Origin: Halanaerobiales bacterium
GTDB lineage: Bacteria > Bacillota_F > Halanaerobiia > DY22613
NCBI GenBank assembly: GCA_023128035.1
Contig: JAGMES010000039.1
Coordinates: 1 to 32,751, forward strand
Length of the DNA stretch: 32,751 bases
Direction: 5' to 3'
Part shown: piece after piece, positions 8,365 to 17,011 of the stretch
How positions within the stretch are numbered: the stretch's first letter is position 1
Layout: every line of letters begins with the position of its first letter
Translations under genes and position numbers: made by a program
Notes under the pieces: generated by a model
Seen by the model: only the letters and a program-made list of their open reading frames with translations
Databases searched by the model: none
What the model was told of the DNA's origin: nothing

Positions 8365-11300
8365 ATGAAGTGTCCAATGTTATTAATACCATATATAATC
8401 AAGCCTGGGGATAATATTTATAAATTAGCGAGACAATTTAATACTACTGTTGATGCGATTCTAGCTGTAAATCCATATTATTTTTTTATTTGGCAGCAAA
8501 TATATATTCCAATTCCGCAACCAATAAAACCTCACAAAAAAAAATTATGTAACGCAGCAACAGATACAGCCATTACATTTAATGAGAAAATATATTCACC
8601 TGATATTTTAAAGAATAATTATTCAATAAGAAAAATTCAAAGAAAAGTAGAAACTTTGAAGTATGGATGGGTAGACTTTGCTATATGGGTTTTTACAGCT
8701 GATGTAGAAGTAAAGGTTTCATTGGATGGATTGGTTAGCGCTCAAGTTATCAATGTACAAAGAAAGTTTGATTCGGCTTGGGCCAGTATGAATTTTAAGC
8801 CCTTAATAACTTCAATAAAACGACATGATGATAGTATCGCAGTAAATGTTAAAGTTAAGTTTGAAGGTGTTGGTAATAAATGGTCTGTACCAATAATCTA
8901 TCTCGGCCAGGAAGAAAAGTACAAATGGGGACCTAAATCTGATACGGTTACAACATTTGAAAGAAATTATACCTTTTATTTTGAGGATATTAAAGATATG
9001 GACGATTTTAAAAAACAAGAGACAGAGACTGACTATGACGGAGCTGAATATGATGAACCAACTACAATTGACAGCACATATGCAATAGAATTATTACCTC
9101 TTACATCTACAAACTTAAGTACGTCTGGAAAGTGTAAGCTTCAAATATCCGTAATCAAGACTGATTTTACTACTCAACTTACCCTGTCTGCTGCAGGTGT
9201 AAAGGTAGTACTAAAAATAAATCCAAAACTTGGATTGCTTTCAGCTACAAAGGTTGTAACAGATGACCAAGGTAAAGCAATTGTGTACTACACATCTCCC
9301 ACTCAAGATGAAATGGATAAATTAGATAAGAAAGAAATAGAAGTTCTTATTCAAGCCAAGGAAAACATGACTGCAAACATGGATAGTGTAGTAATGCATG
9401 TGCGTAGTGAAAAAAAGGATCTATCTGCAATGGCTGATCATGATATCATGCCTTCTCACAAGCGGTATCATAATAAAATAACTATTAAGTTTAATACAGT
9501 AAGCAAGCCAGAAGGTAGTGGATATGATGCAGTTATTAAAACCTCACTATCTTCAGGATTACTTTTTAAATCAATAACCGATGAGGTAGGTACTAGGGAG
9601 CTTAATATCAAACTATGGCCGGGTGTTGAAGAATATTGCTATTATAGATGGTATGGTGACACGAAGCTTAGTGAGGCACAGGAAGAAATCGTAACAGTTA
9701 GTATTCCTGAGGTAGAAAATCAAAAAGTAGAGATCAATATCTCAGTTGGTATCAATCTAGAGTTAAGTGAGTTAGAACCGGTATGGAAGGGAGACTTTAT
9801 TTCTGGAGTGTATCATCCATATAATGTATTGATAAGAGATGGGTTTCATCCTAGCAGAGATTTGAATCAATTATTTAAAGTATTTAACATTTCACCATCT
9901 GTCAAGGTTGAGCAGTTAGAGTATAAGCCTATTGGCTTTAGCGATTTCGATTCGGATGTGGAGGATATATTTTCACGCATTATTTCACATATAGAGGGCG
10001 CTTTTATCCCTACTGGAGCATATATGAATGGACTTATTAAAGCAAGGGTGAAGGGACGGCTTGACGAAGATTTATGGGTTTTGGTTGATGATTTTTGGAA
10101 AGTAGCAGATCCAGAGAGATATTGGCCTGGTGTAACTCCTTCAAACAGAGGAACATACCGTTTCAAGTTTATACTTAAGTGGGACTATGACGCAAAGCCT
10201 GATGATAATTCTAAAGAAACTGGAAGCTTAACAGTGAAAGAAATTCCTCCTGAAAAGGAAGTTTTCTATACAGCAATAATACCTACTTTACGAGCATACA
10301 TATCTACTTTTACAAATTTGGGAATAGCAGATACAGTACTAGAAATTTCATTGAAAATTCGTGAAGGAAAAATAAAAGATGCCATGTTTGATATTGCAAA
10401 AAGCATGGCTTCAAGGTTTACGGGTAAATGGGCGGAAAAAAAGCTTAAAATTATTCTAAATAAACGTTATATTGAGCTGGCTAAGAAGGCTGCAAAAGAA
10501 GACCTTGGGCCTGAGCAAATACAAAAAAATATAAAAAGGGCATATTTTAATATATTTCCTAAATTTTCAGGCACACTTACAGGATTTCTTGTTGGAAAGG
10601 TTAAGGATTATGTTTTTGACTTCTTGAGTGGAAGAAAACAAGAAATCTTAGAACAATGGAGTTTACAAGATCCATGGGAATTATTCTATTCATTCGTAAA
10701 AGGATATGATGAATTTGGATTTGTAGTAATATGTAAGGTGGGTATTAAATCTGTAAAGGCATATAATGTTCAAGGACAGGAGCTTAAAGAGGTACCGGAT
10801 CAGGTTTTCGGTGGTGCTGAAGAAAATGAAGTCATGTATTATGATGACAATATTATTGGTATCCCATTTCCTCTCAACGGAAGTATCAATGTTGATATAG
10901 CTGGTTATGGTCAGCAGGGAATGGTTAAGGAGGCTTATGAAAAGCTTGGCAGACTGTATATAATCACCAGAACATGTGTTAAGGTATATAACTATCCTAC
11001 TGGTGAATGGAGTACAACTTTGACTTTAGAAGGGGACGAAAAGCTTAGATTTGAAGGTATAGAACTGGAGAGAAGTCCTGACATTTCAATTGGCCCTGGA
11101 ATATTTATTGACTTTGACAGGGTAAAGCGTGGAGATAGTGTTACAATAAAATTTACAGCGGGTGAAGATTACGGAAGACGAGCATGGATTGGAATAATAC
11201 CCGAGGATATACTACATGGACCAGAAGGACTGAATGATGCTGCTGACATAACATATAAATATATTGGTAAAAAAACTTCCGGAACTCTAACATTGACAAT

Positions 11301-12315
11301 TCCTGAAGATGCTCCTCTAGGAAAATATCAATTCAGAATGTTTCCAGCTGCTGTAGATAAGAAAGAAGAAGTAGCATATAGTAAAACCTTCCTTATTGAA
11401 AACTCAAGTATTCCTACAGAGTATATAATTGTTCATGGTATATGGGAGACGAACTTTGGAGACATGGTATTAATTCAAGATGATAATAGAGTATCAGGTT
11501 ATTATACGTGGGATGGTGGGATAATAAGCGGCACAATGAAAAACAATGTATTAGTTGGCACTTGGGCAGAAGAACCAACATATGCATCTCCTATAGATGC
11601 AGGAAAAGTAGAGTTGATTTTTAGCGAGGACTCCTTTGTAGGAAAATGGGGATATGCAGTTGCAGAACCATCTTATATTTGGAAAGGCAAAAGAATTTCT
11701 AAAGGTATAGATAATAAATGTAATCGATATAGAATAAATCATTCATCTCCTGATTTACCTGTTATTGAAATAAATAATGATAAAGTAAAATATAATGAGG
11801 CATCAAAATATTATTACCTAAATAGCTGTTCGAGATCTATTACTTTTGTAATGAAAATAGATGAAAAAATAGTGGAAAAAAATATTCCAACGAATCCTGG
11901 TTATTCTTATACGGTATTGGTCAAAGGGAAATTGCCTAACGTTGAAATAGAACAAAGGACTGACAACCCTTTACCTGAAAAATCTGATGATAGGCCAGAT
12001 ATTGTATTCGATGTCAGTGGAAAATGGATTACAAATTGGGGAGATATGACATTAAAACAGTCTGGTAGAAATATTACAGGGTCTTATTCTATTCATGGGT
12101 TAAAAGATATTGGTAAACTATCGGGTGTTTTAAGTAATAATACTATAATAGGTACATGGAATGAAAAATCAATTTACAAATCTGTATCTGATAATGGTAA
12201 ATTTAAATTTATCTTTAAAGATAAAAATTCTTTTATTGGATCATGGGGATATAACGAAAGTTATGGTAGTCTTGAAACAGGGTATCATTGGAACGGTAAA
12301 CGCAAGAAAGAATAA
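8365..12315 (+). CDS. 1316-residue LysM protein with Ig-like and duplicated C-terminal domains
   Basis: The ATG at 8365 is preceded by GAGGGGTGG. Residues 8-52 form a LysM domain (YIIKPGDNIYKLARQFNTT, then VDAILAVNP and QQIYIPIP), expected to bind peptidoglycan or chitin-type glycans. A bacterial Ig-like domain resembling invasin/Big-1 lies at about 245-350 (TTDxxGKA-type strand: VTDDQGKAIVYYTSP). A long unassigned region follows. Another beta-sandwich sits at about 897-1012 (RRAWIGIIPEDILHG, then TIPEDAPLGKYQFRMFP). Two copies of an all-beta domain close the protein, at about 1020-1112 and 1213-1316, each with W-x-T-N-x-GDM, GTW-x-E, SF-x-G-x-WGY and W-x-GKR. There is no signal peptide before the LysM domain, so it is either cytoplasmic, released by lysis, or moved by a dedicated system. 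The gene stands alone between terminators. Confidence 0.8.
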   Translation: MKCPMLLIPYIIKPGDNIYKLARQFNTTVDAILAVNPYYFFIWQQIYIPIPQPIKPHKKKLCNAATDTAITFNEKIYSPDILKNNYSIRKIQRKVETLKYGWVDFAIWVFTADVEVKVSLDGLVSAQVINVQRKFDSAWASMNFKPLITSIKRHDDSIAVNVKVKFEGVGNKWSVPIIYLGQEEKYKWGPKSDTVTTFERNYTFYFEDIKDMDDFKKQETETDYDGAEYDEPTTIDSTYAIELLPLTSTNLSTSGKCKLQISVIKTDFTTQLTLSAAGVKVVLKINPKLGLLSATKVVTDDQGKAIVYYTSPTQDEMDKLDKKEIEVLIQAKENMTANMDSVVMHVRSEKKDLSAMADHDIMPSHKRYHNKITIKFNTVSKPEGSGYDAVIKTSLSSGLLFKSITDEVGTRELNIKLWPGVEEYCYYRWYGDTKLSEAQEEIVTVSIPEVENQKVEINISVGINLELSELEPVWKGDFISGVYHPYNVLIRDGFHPSRDLNQLFKVFNISPSVKVEQLEYKPIGFSDFDSDVEDIFSRIISHIEGAFIPTGAYMNGLIKARVKGRLDEDLWVLVDDFWKVADPERYWPGVTPSNRGTYRFKFILKWDYDAKPDDNSKETGSLTVKEIPPEKEVFYTAIIPTLRAYISTFTNLGIADTVLEISLKIREGKIKDAMFDIAKSMASRFTGKWAEKKLKIILNKRYIELAKKAAKEDLGPEQIQKNIKRAYFNIFPKFSGTLTGFLVGKVKDYVFDFLSGRKQEILEQWSLQDPWELFYSFVKGYDEFGFVVICKVGIKSVKAYNVQGQELKEVPDQVFGGAEENEVMYYDDNIIGIPFPLNGSINVDIAGYGQQGMVKEAYEKLGRLYIITRTCVKVYNYPTGEWSTTLTLEGDEKLRFEGIELERSPDISIGPGIFIDFDRVKRGDSVTIKFTAGEDYGRRAWIGIIPEDILHGPEGLNDAADITYKYIGKKTSGTLTLTIPEDAPLGKYQFRMFPAAVDKKEEVAYSKTFLIENSSIPTEYIIVHGIWETNFGDMVLIQDDNRVSGYYTWDGGIISGTMKNNVLVGTWAEEPTYASPIDAGKVELIFSEDSFVGKWGYAVAEPSYIWKGKRISKGIDNKCNRYRINHSSPDLPVIEINNDKVKYNEASKYYYLNSCSRSITFVMKIDEKIVEKNIPTNPGYSYTVLVKGKLPNVEIEQRTDNPLPEKSDDRPDIVFDVSGKWITNWGDMTLKQSGRNITGSYSIHGLKDIGKLSGVLSNNTIIGTWNEKSIYKSVSDNGKFKFIFKDKNSFIGSWGYNESYGSLETGYHWNGKRKKE

Positions 12316-12355
12316 CTCCACAAATAATAAATTAATTATTGTTACTATTAAACTG

Positions 12356-12393
12356 AAATTCCCTCCATATTGAATGGAGGGAATTTGTTTTTG
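12356..12393 (+). terminator. Terminator after the LysM protein
   Basis: A perfect 13-base stem, AAATTCCCTCCAT at 12356-12368 with ATGGAGGGAATTT at 12374-12386, has a 5-base loop and is followed by a T-rich tail. The promoter of the next gene begins at its edge. Confidence 0.92.
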
Positions 12394-12422
12394 TTGAAGA
12401 AATATAATTTAAATGCTATAAT
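12394..12422 (+). promoter_or_regulatory. Promoter of the GNAT gene
   Basis: TTGAAG at 12394-12399, a 17-base spacer, then TATAAT at 12417-12422 preceded by TGC, giving an extended -10. It starts directly at the tail of the upstream terminator and lies 35 bases before the ATG. Confidence 0.75.
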
Positions 12423-12457
12423 GGAACACTAATAAATATTGCCTATGGAGGTTGAGT

Positions 12458-13339
12458 ATGGAAAATAAAATTATTGTTCGCTATTTTTATGTACCAGTCT
12501 GTCCAGAATCATTTGCTACATTAAATCGCCTAAAGAAATTATTTTCCGATGATGAAAGGTTTCATTTTGAATCTTTTAATCTGATTGAAGATAATATTCA
12601 ATCAAATTATCCATGGTTTCTAGAGGAAGAAGAAGTATTAAAAACCTGTGCAGGGTTAGGAGATAAGCCTCTTCTCTTTGTAAAGTTATTTATAAATGGT
12701 GAAGAGATCAAAGGTTTTCCACCATCACCAAAATGGTTGAAAGAGGTATTCGAAAAGCATGATTTGAATTGGATTCCTGAAAGGTATCCTTTTTCATACA
12801 GTGGAAGTGTAGAACGTATTAGATGGGATTGTGAAGAAGAAAAGTTTAGTGTAAATAGTTATACAGAGGGTAAACTTTTGGATGTTAGTTGTCTCTGTAC
12901 AGTACATAACCCCTTTCTTGAACAGAAATCTTATTGTCAGTGTGATTGGGAAGATTTTGAGGGTTTAAAGAAAGAATTCATCGTATCTGCAATAAATAGA
13001 GAAGAAGTAGTTGGTTTAATAGGTTATTATAATGATGAACCAGCAGGTTTTATCGAAGCATTTTCATTACCACTAGCCGCGAAAATGGGTTTTCCTGTAT
13101 CTTCATTAAACTCAAAAGGTCTTATGATAACCTGTCTTTCGATTCGTACAGAAGTGAAAGGATATGGACTTGCCTCACGGTTGGTGAGAGCTTTGGAAGA
13201 TGAAGCAAGGGAGAAAGGCTATGAATCTGTTGAAGTTTTAGCTTTTCCTGATCATCATAACTGGCAACCACGTTCTTTTTATGAAAAGCTTGGGTTTGTG
13301 GAAGTTAGAGAAGTGGGGATTATGAGGAAGACTCTGTAA
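12458..13339 (+). CDS. GNAT acetyltransferase with thioredoxin-like N-terminus
   Basis: The start is set at the ATG at 12458 because GGAGG at 12447-12451 lies 6 bases upstream; the TTG two codons earlier is too close to it. Of 293 residues, about 1-100 resemble a thioredoxin-like fold: a beta-strand followed by VPVCPES with C15 at the redox position, and FVKLFINGEEIKGFPPSP near the end. A linker carries two cysteine pairs, C145-x-C147 and C160-x-C162, which could bind metal. The C-terminal part is a GNAT domain: LSIRTEVKGYGLASRLV for acetyl-CoA binding, then RSFYEKLGFVEV. The acceptor is unknown. GNAT proteins of this layout occur in anaerobes, but I cannot assign a substrate. Confidence 0.8.
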   Translation: MENKIIVRYFYVPVCPESFATLNRLKKLFSDDERFHFESFNLIEDNIQSNYPWFLEEEEVLKTCAGLGDKPLLFVKLFINGEEIKGFPPSPKWLKEVFEKHDLNWIPERYPFSYSGSVERIRWDCEEEKFSVNSYTEGKLLDVSCLCTVHNPFLEQKSYCQCDWEDFEGLKKEFIVSAINREEVVGLIGYYNDEPAGFIEAFSLPLAAKMGFPVSSLNSKGLMITCLSIRTEVKGYGLASRLVRALEDEAREKGYESVEVLAFPDHHNWQPRSFYEKLGFVEVREVGIMRKTL

Positions 13340-13362
13340 GGGAGTGGTTATATTTTGCTTAG

Positions 13363-13411
13363 ATAGAGGTGAGTTATGAAAACAGAGAAGGTATTTTTGT
13401 ATAGATGTTGA
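13363..13411 (+). other. Repeated leader with an 11-codon reading frame
   Basis: ATAGAGGTGAGTTATG at 13363-13378 is identical to the ribosome site and start codon of the NhaC-type gene at 15458-15473. Here it opens an 11-codon frame (MKTEKVFLYRC) ending in TGA at 13411. The antiporter starts MENCRVF, so both have VF at positions 6-7. It may be the remnant of a duplicated gene start, or a leader peptide for the ATP-binding gene at 13459. Neither is proven. Confidence 0.35.
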
Positions 13412-13458
13412 ATTCAATTAATAATAAATTAGGAATATTATGTTGAGGAGGTGACGGT

Positions 13459-15270
13459 TTGGATAATGTAAATATACTGGATTTAATTACCTACGGTGAA
13501 AGCGAAGAAGTAGAATGTAAATTAGCAGATGGTGGTTTACCAAAAGATTTATGGGAAACTTACTCTGCTTTTGCAAATACAAGTGGTGGGGTTATTTTAC
13601 TAGGAATTAAAGAAAAAAAAGGACAATTCGAAATTTTTGGAGTTAATAATCCTCAACGACTTCAGAAAGAATTTTGGGATACGTTAAATAATCCTCAGAA
13701 AGTTAATCTTAATATTTTAAAAAATGAAAATGTTGTAGTTTCGGACGTGAAAGGAAAGAAAATATTAAAAATTTTTATTCCTCGGGCATTTCGCGAACAA
13801 CGTCCTATATACATTTCGTCTAATCCTTTTAATGGAACATATCGTAGGAATTATGAAGGAGATTATAAATGTACTACTGAAGAAGTGAAGAGAATGTTAG
13901 CAGATCAGTCTAACATATCTCAGGATAGCATAGTATTAGCCAATTATAGTTTAAAAGATATCAATATAGATTCTTTGAAAAGTTATAGAGAAAGGCTTTC
14001 TTCGCGTAAACCTAGTCATCCTTGGTTGGGATTAAATGATATAGAATTTTTAGATAATATCGGAGCTTGGGGACGAGATAGAGAAAGAAATCATCAAGGA
14101 TTAACTGTTGCAGGCCTATTAATGTTTGGTAAAGAAAGGGTAATAACTGAAATTTTGCCGCATTATTTTTTGGATTATAGAGAGAAATTCACTGGTGATG
14201 AAAGATGGTCTAATCGTGTAATCTCTTCATCAGGAACATGGTCAGGAAACTTATATGATTTTTATTTTATGGTTATCAATAAATTGACTTCAAATTTAGA
14301 CGTACCATTTAGAATGCAAGGTTTAATTCGTCAAGATGATACTCGCGTGCATGCTGCTTTAAGAGAAGCTTTGGTTAATGCTTTAGTTCATGCAGATTAC
14401 AATGGTAAGATTAGTATTACTATAGAAAAGAACGAAAATTTTTTTAGGTTTACTAATCCAGGTGGTTTAAGGATGCCAGTTAGAACTGCTTTAAAAGGTG
14501 GAATCAGTGATCCAAGAAACCCAAATTTGTTTAAAATGTTTAATTTATTAGGTATAGGTGAAAGAGCAGGATCTGGTTTAGCAAATATTCAACTGGCTTG
14601 GAAAGAACAGCATTGGAGAACTCCAGAATTAGTTGAAGAATATCAACCTGATAGAACTATTTTAGTTTTGAGAACAATATCTTTGTTACCAACAGAAAGC
14701 CTAGAATTTTTTAGATCAGTTTTAGGAAATGTATTTTTTGAGTTATCTAATGATGAAATTCTTATATTAGTTACTGCTGAACAAGAATCTCAAGTAACTA
14801 ATGCAAGGTTACAGGTAATTTTGGATGAACATTCTGCTGATATTAATAAAATACTTAACGGATTAGTAGATAAAAAGTTTCTAGTGACAGAAGGGCAACG
14901 TAAAGGTACAAGATATAAATTATCTCAGATTTTTGATAAAGAAAATATTTCGATAACAAACCTTTCAATTCAAGACAATAGTGAGATAAGTAATGGAGGT
15001 AACTCCGTAAGTAATCAAAAAGAACTTGAAAATATTTCTCTATTAGCACGCGAAAAAAGAAGATTAAATTCTAATGAGATGGAAGAAATAATATTAAAAC
15101 TTTGTAGTATTAAACCGTTAAAACTTAAAGAGTTAGCTAAATTATTGTCAAGAAATTCTGATGGAATTCGCAATAATTATCTTAACAAATTAGAAAAAGA
15201 AGGTAAGCTTAAACTTAAATATCCAGGGCAGAAAAATTATCCTTTTCAGGCATATGAAACTGTAAAGTAG
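13459..15270 (+). CDS. Schlafen/AlbA_2-type ATP-binding protein with C-terminal wHTH
   Basis: GAGGAGGTGA at 13445-13454 places the start at the TTG at 13459. The 603-residue protein begins with an AlbA_2/Schlafen-type putative nucleic-acid-binding domain at about 10-155 (SEEVECKLADG, AFANTSGGVILLGIKE, RREGDYK-type end). It continues with a GHKL-like ATPase domain of the HATPase_c_4 type (LREALVNALVHADY near 301-314, then GGISDPRNPNLFKMF and GERAGSGLANI near 348-378). Two winged-helix segments follow, about 430-500 and 535-603. Proteins of this architecture are transcription regulators or defence-associated ATPases; the family is common in defence islands. It sits between a GNAT gene and an antiporter gene with unrelated functions, which suggests insertion as a single-gene cassette. 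A hairpin terminator follows. Confidence 0.85.
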   Translation: MDNVNILDLITYGESEEVECKLADGGLPKDLWETYSAFANTSGGVILLGIKEKKGQFEIFGVNNPQRLQKEFWDTLNNPQKVNLNILKNENVVVSDVKGKKILKIFIPRAFREQRPIYISSNPFNGTYRRNYEGDYKCTTEEVKRMLADQSNISQDSIVLANYSLKDINIDSLKSYRERLSSRKPSHPWLGLNDIEFLDNIGAWGRDRERNHQGLTVAGLLMFGKERVITEILPHYFLDYREKFTGDERWSNRVISSSGTWSGNLYDFYFMVINKLTSNLDVPFRMQGLIRQDDTRVHAALREALVNALVHADYNGKISITIEKNENFFRFTNPGGLRMPVRTALKGGISDPRNPNLFKMFNLLGIGERAGSGLANIQLAWKEQHWRTPELVEEYQPDRTILVLRTISLLPTESLEFFRSVLGNVFFELSNDEILILVTAEQESQVTNARLQVILDEHSADINKILNGLVDKKFLVTEGQRKGTRYKLSQIFDKENISITNLSIQDNSEISNGGNSVSNQKELENISLLAREKRRLNSNEMEEIILKLCSIKPLKLKELAKLLSRNSDGIRNNYLNKLEKEGKLKLKYPGQKNYPFQAYETVK

Positions 15271-15320
15271 TTTAGTATTTTTTGAATTGATAGAATGGTT
15301 GAACTTAAAAAAACTTTTCT

Positions 15321-15354
15321 AAAGAACCGTTTCAGTATGAGGCGGTTCTTTTCA
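15321..15354 (+). terminator. Terminator after the AlbA_2 gene
   Basis: AAAGAACCG at 15321-15329 pairs with CGGTTCTTT at 15343-15351 across a 13-base loop. The T-run is short, so termination may be partial. Confidence 0.65.
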
Positions 15355-15370
15355 GGCATGAACAAAGTTC

Positions 15371-15400
15371 TTGTCAACAGTTTTTCTTTTATGATAAGAT
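15371..15400 (+). promoter_or_regulatory. Probable promoter of the NhaC-type gene
   Basis: TTGTCA at 15371-15376 and TAAGAT at 15395-15400 are separated by 18 bases, 70 bases upstream of the ATG at 15471. Confidence 0.5.
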
Positions 15401-15470
15401 TAGAAATATGTTATGCTCTATCATTATTGAACAAGATATGTAAGAACATTATTCAGCATAGAGGTGAGTT

Positions 15471-16871
15471 ATGGAGAATTGTAGAGTTTTCAAAAGCGAT
15501 CTATATATTATTTTGCTATTATCACTAATTCTCATAGCAGGGTGTGTGATCTTACATTTTTCACTGGTCTATGGGTTTTTAGGCAGTATTATCATGGCAT
15601 CTCTAATCCTGACGAAAAGAGGTTATTCTTTTCATGAGATTGGTAAAATGATCTTGGAAGGTATTATGGAATGTAAGACATTGTATCTCTTAATTTTACT
15701 AATTGGTGCTACTGTTTCTATTTGGCTTTCTTCTGGGGTTGTGCCGGTGATGATCTATTATGGTTTTCAATATATGAAAGGAATGAACTTTTTATTCTCA
15801 GCCTTTCTAATTACTTCAATTATGTCGGTATTTATGGGTACGGCAGTGGGGACAATTAGTACCATTGGAATCGCATTGTTAGGGATCGGTAAGGGGTTTG
15901 GGGTGCCAGATGAGGTGCTTTTGGGGACCATTGTTTCGGGAGCTTTTATTGCCGATAAAATTTCTCCCATCTCTGGACTCTTAAATCTTACCCTATCCAC
16001 CACAAAAACGAAATATAAAAGTGTTGTGAAATCAATGCTTTACACTCTGGTTCCTGTATATTTGATTACATCTATGATCTATTATTTTATCGGAAGAGTG
16101 TACACAGGGAACGTTGATTTAAGTAACTTATTTAAGTATCAACAGGCGATTGTAAAAGGTTTTTATGTTTCTCCGTGGCTACTATTGCTACCACTGGGAG
16201 TAGTGTGTATGTCTGTTTTTGGAGTAAAGATTATCAAAACTATTTCCATGGGGCTAGTAGGAGGTATTCTGATTAGTAGCATACTTCAAAAGATGGCTAT
16301 GGTAGATATTTTCCATGCTATATTTTTTGGATACCAAGGTGCAACAACATCTTCTGAATTAAACAGTATATTGTTTAGTGGCGGTATAAGTTCTATGCTA
16401 GAGGTACTATTGATCGTTATTGGAGCAATTTCTCTAAGTAGCATTTTAGAGAAGACAGGAATGGTAAAACCTTTAGTTAGTAGATCAACCTCGACGGTCA
16501 AGTCTAAAGGGGAATTAGTATTCAAGACTGGAATGATAAGTAGTATTTTAACTATTGTTACCTGTGATCAAACGGTAGGAATTATTTTACCTGGTCGTTT
16601 ACTTAAGGAAAAATATGATGAGTTGGGAATAGGTCAAGAGCTTTTGGCAAGGACGATCTCAGATACTGGAACGATTATTGCACCACTATTTCCATGGAAT
16701 GTAAATGCTTTAATCATAGGAATGATCACTGGGTTATCTGCAGTGGAATATGCACCTTATGCGGTGTTGTGTTATATTTTTCCGTTGGTGTCGGTTGTGG
16801 TTTCTTATTTAGTAAGCAAATTTACACCCGAGGTATTGCTTCATCCTAATTTGGATTGTTATGGCTCCTGA
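15471..16871 (+). CDS. NhaC-family Na+/H+ antiporter
   Basis: A 466-residue integral membrane protein with about 11-12 hydrophobic helices, preceded by GAGGTG. The conserved NhaC core is visible at about residues 155-180 (GAFIADKISPISGLLNLTLSTT, an acidic residue and a DKxSP element in the ion path). A second inverted-repeat-like half contains TCDQTVGIILPGRLLKE, ARTISDTGTIIAPLFPWN and the final helix pair. Members exchange cytoplasmic Na+ for H+, or malate/lactate with Na+ in some subfamilies. The length is normal and the gene looks intact. Its terminator overlaps the stop codon. Sodium handling fits a halophilic or alkaliphilic host, though that is not diagnostic. Confidence 0.9.
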   Translation: MENCRVFKSDLYIILLLSLILIAGCVILHFSLVYGFLGSIIMASLILTKRGYSFHEIGKMILEGIMECKTLYLLILLIGATVSIWLSSGVVPVMIYYGFQYMKGMNFLFSAFLITSIMSVFMGTAVGTISTIGIALLGIGKGFGVPDEVLLGTIVSGAFIADKISPISGLLNLTLSTTKTKYKSVVKSMLYTLVPVYLITSMIYYFIGRVYTGNVDLSNLFKYQQAIVKGFYVSPWLLLLPLGVVCMSVFGVKIIKTISMGLVGGILISSILQKMAMVDIFHAIFFGYQGATTSSELNSILFSGGISSMLEVLLIVIGAISLSSILEKTGMVKPLVSRSTSTVKSKGELVFKTGMISSILTIVTCDQTVGIILPGRLLKEKYDELGIGQELLARTISDTGTIIAPLFPWNVNALIIGMITGLSAVEYAPYAVLCYIFPLVSVVVSYLVSKFTPEVLLHPNLDCYGS

Positions 16872-16896
16872 AGTTTGATCTCAGGAGTCTTTTTTT
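16864..16896 (+). terminator. Terminator of the NhaC-type gene (copy 1 of a repeat)
   Basis: Arms CTCCTGA and TCAGGAG around 16865-16887, then seven T. The left arm overlaps the stop codon. The hairpin and following bases (GGCTCCTGAAGTTT, later TTTATGGAAAT) recur at 24874-24917. Confidence 0.85.
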
Positions 16897-16966
16897 AGGT
16901 TTTATTATATTTATGGAAATGTTGAAAGTTAGAGGTAGAATTGATATAGAAATAAATATTATAATA

Positions 16967-16975
16967 TGTTATAAT
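16967..16975 (+). promoter_or_regulatory. Extended -10 upstream of the helicase gene
   Basis: TGTTATAAT gives a TGn extended -10; a second TATAAT lies at 16960-16965. No convincing -35 is present at 17 bases. Confidence 0.4.
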
Positions 16976-17011
16976 TTTATTTAGGCTGATATGGGTTGGG
17001 GGAATTAATAT

